Translations under genes and position numbers: made by a program | In this document: positions 63,034-64,000 of the stretch, piece after piece | How positions within the stretch are numbered: the first letter of the stretch is position 1 | Layout of the letters: the number at the start of each line of letters is the position of its first letter | Source: Frigoribacterium sp. Leaf8 | GTDB lineage: Bacteria; Actinomycetota; Actinomycetes; Actinomycetales; Microbacteriaceae | Assembly (NCBI RefSeq): GCF_001421165.1 | Contig: NZ_LMKB01000005.1 | Location: 2,287 to 66,286, forward strand | Reading direction: 5' to 3' | Length of the DNA: 64,000 nucleotides | Notes under the pieces: generated by a model | The model's database searches: none | What the model saw: only the letters and a program-made list of their open reading frames with translations | Told to the model about the DNA's origin: nothing

Positions 63034-64000
63034 TCGCGCTGCTGATCGGCGGTGGGTTCTCCCTCGCCTTCACGCTGCTGATGACGCCGGCGTTCATCAA
63101 GCTCTTCCACCGTCTCGGGTGGGGTCAGTTCATCCGCGACGACGGCCCGCAGTCGCACCACACCAAGCGCGGCACGGCGACCATGGGCGGCATCGTCCTG
63201 ATCATCGGCACCGTGCTCGGCTACTTCATCGGTCACCTGGTCGGCGGGGACGAGCTCACCCTCAGCGGCATGCTCGTGCTGTTCATGATGGTCGGCCTCG
63301 GCGTGGTCGGGTTCCTCGACGACTTCCTCAAGGTGCGCAACCAGCGCAGCCTCGGGCTCGGCGGGTGGGCGAAGATCGCCGGGCAGGTCGTCGTGGGGGC
63401 GGTGTTCGCCGTCCTGGCGCTCTCGTTCACGAACGATCGCGGGCTCGCCCCCGCGTCGACGATGATCTCGGGCCTGCGCGACATCCCCTGGCTCGACTTC
63501 ATGTTCTTCGGCACCATCGTCGGGGGCGGGCTGTTCCTGATCTGGGTCGTCCTGATCACCGTCAGCACCTCCAACGGCGTGAACGTCGCGGACGGCCTGG
63601 ACGGTCTCGCCACGGGCGCCTCCATCCTCGCGATCGCGTCGTACATCTTCATCGGCTTCTGGCAGAACAACCAGCTCTGCACGAGCGTGCGCCTCGACGA
63701 GGCCACGCGGGCGGCCTGCTACCAGGTGGCCGACCCGCTCGACCTGGCCGTGGTCGCCGCCTGCATCTGCGGTGGCCTCATCGGGTTCCTCTGGTGGAAC
63801 ACCTCGCCTGCACAGATCTTCCTGGGCGACACCGGTTCGTTGGGCCTCGGCGGGGCGCTGGCCGCCCTGGCCATCCTCAGCCGCACCGAACTCCTGCTCG
63901 TGCTGATCGGTGGTCTCTTCATCGTGGTCACCGGCTCGGTGATCCTGCAGCGGGCGTACTTCAAGATCACGAAGGGCAAGCGGATCTTTTTGATGAGCCC
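63030..64000 (+). CDS. mraY: Phospho-MurNAc-pentapeptide transferase MraY (3' end cut)
   Basis: The ATG at 63030 overlaps the murF stop; the frame stays open to the window edge (323 residues visible). About nine helices so far. Signature motifs: [18 protein letters not shown], the active-site [17 protein letters not shown] and [12 protein letters not shown]. Transfers phospho-MurNAc-pentapeptide to undecaprenyl phosphate to make lipid I. Truncated only by the window. Confidence 0.96.
   Translation, partial: MIALLIGGGFSLAFTLLMTPAFIKLFHRLGWGQFIRDDGPQSHHTKRGTATMGGIVLIIGTVLGYFIGHLVGGDELTLSGMLVLFMMVGLGVVGFLDDFLKVRNQRSLGLGGWAKIAGQVVVGAVFAVLALSFTNDRGLAPASTMISGLRDIPWLDFMFFGTIVGGGLFLIWVVLITVSTSNGVNVADGLDGLATGASILAIASYIFIGFWQNNQLCTSVRLDEATRAACYQVADPLDLAVVAACICGGLIGFLWWNTSPAQIFLGDTGSLGLGGALAALAILSRTELLLVLIGGLFIVVTGSVILQRAYFKITKGKRIFLMS

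Overview
The window is a piece of a high-GC actinobacterial chromosome. Gene content points to the family Microbacteriaceae (Frigoribacterium/Curtobacterium-like; inferred from gene content and style, not from a database match). Evidence includes MurE with an atypical amino-acid-specificity motif, a DUF3040 gene beside the division cluster, GarA/FtsR signalling genes, a PASTA kinase, and the frequent intergenic motif GGAGGCGCGG.

Region 1 (1 to about 10.9 kb) is accessory DNA, visibly lower in GC than the rest. A degenerate repeat of about 25 bp (core TGCCCGATAGGGGATCG, then roughly RYCAYCGG) occurs 20 times clearly, plus two decayed copies. All copies lie in the same orientation and are spaced 250-930 bp apart. 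Almost every interval holds one small gene, on either strand, with its 3' end against a repeat. The genes encode many 59-132 aa membrane proteins, two DUF7336-like proteins, a DUF1871-like protein, a GNAT acetyltransferase, a membrane-anchored phosphoribosyltransferase, a DUF2625 protein and unknown proteins. The layout resembles an integron gene-cassette array, but the repeat is not a canonical attC and no recombinase gene lies in the window. The array runs off the left edge. This is the best candidate for an undescribed system.

Region 2 (11-32 kb) is the array boundary (an XRE regulator with membrane segments, a truncated GNAT gene) followed by ordinary metabolic and transport genes. These include DUF427, two DoxX-like proteins, a lysozyme-like exported protein, an MHS transporter, a UPF0303 protein, a MshA-like glycosyltransferase, a patatin, a metallo-beta-lactamase-fold protein, a quinone oxidoreductase, an acetyl xylan esterase, a luciferase-like monooxygenase, TetR with an MFS exporter, a LysR regulator, an NCS2 purine permease and a mannonate-dehydratase-type enolase-superfamily enzyme.

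Region 3 (31-44.4 kb) holds four aldo/keto reductases, a PEBP protein, a J-domain/NERD-like fusion, a NUDIX/NYN-like fusion and an HtrA-type protease. The signalling and cell-cycle set follows: garA, ftsR, a second MerR regulator and a ParA ATPase.

Region 4 (44.5-64 kb) is conserved core. It has def, a FadD15-like acyl-CoA ligase, a ROK glucokinase, plsC, class II DAHP synthase (aroG), the PASTA kinase pknL, a LysM protein, an Rv2175c homologue, a polyprenyl synthetase and a DUF3040 protein. It ends with the division and cell-wall operon mraZ-rsmH-ftsL-ftsI-murE-murF-mraY, the last gene cut by the window edge. The order parallels the Rv2163-Rv2188 region of Mycobacterium tuberculosis. Convergent gene ends commonly carry long GC-rich hairpins without a U tract; only the terminator after the DUF3040 gene has a run of T.
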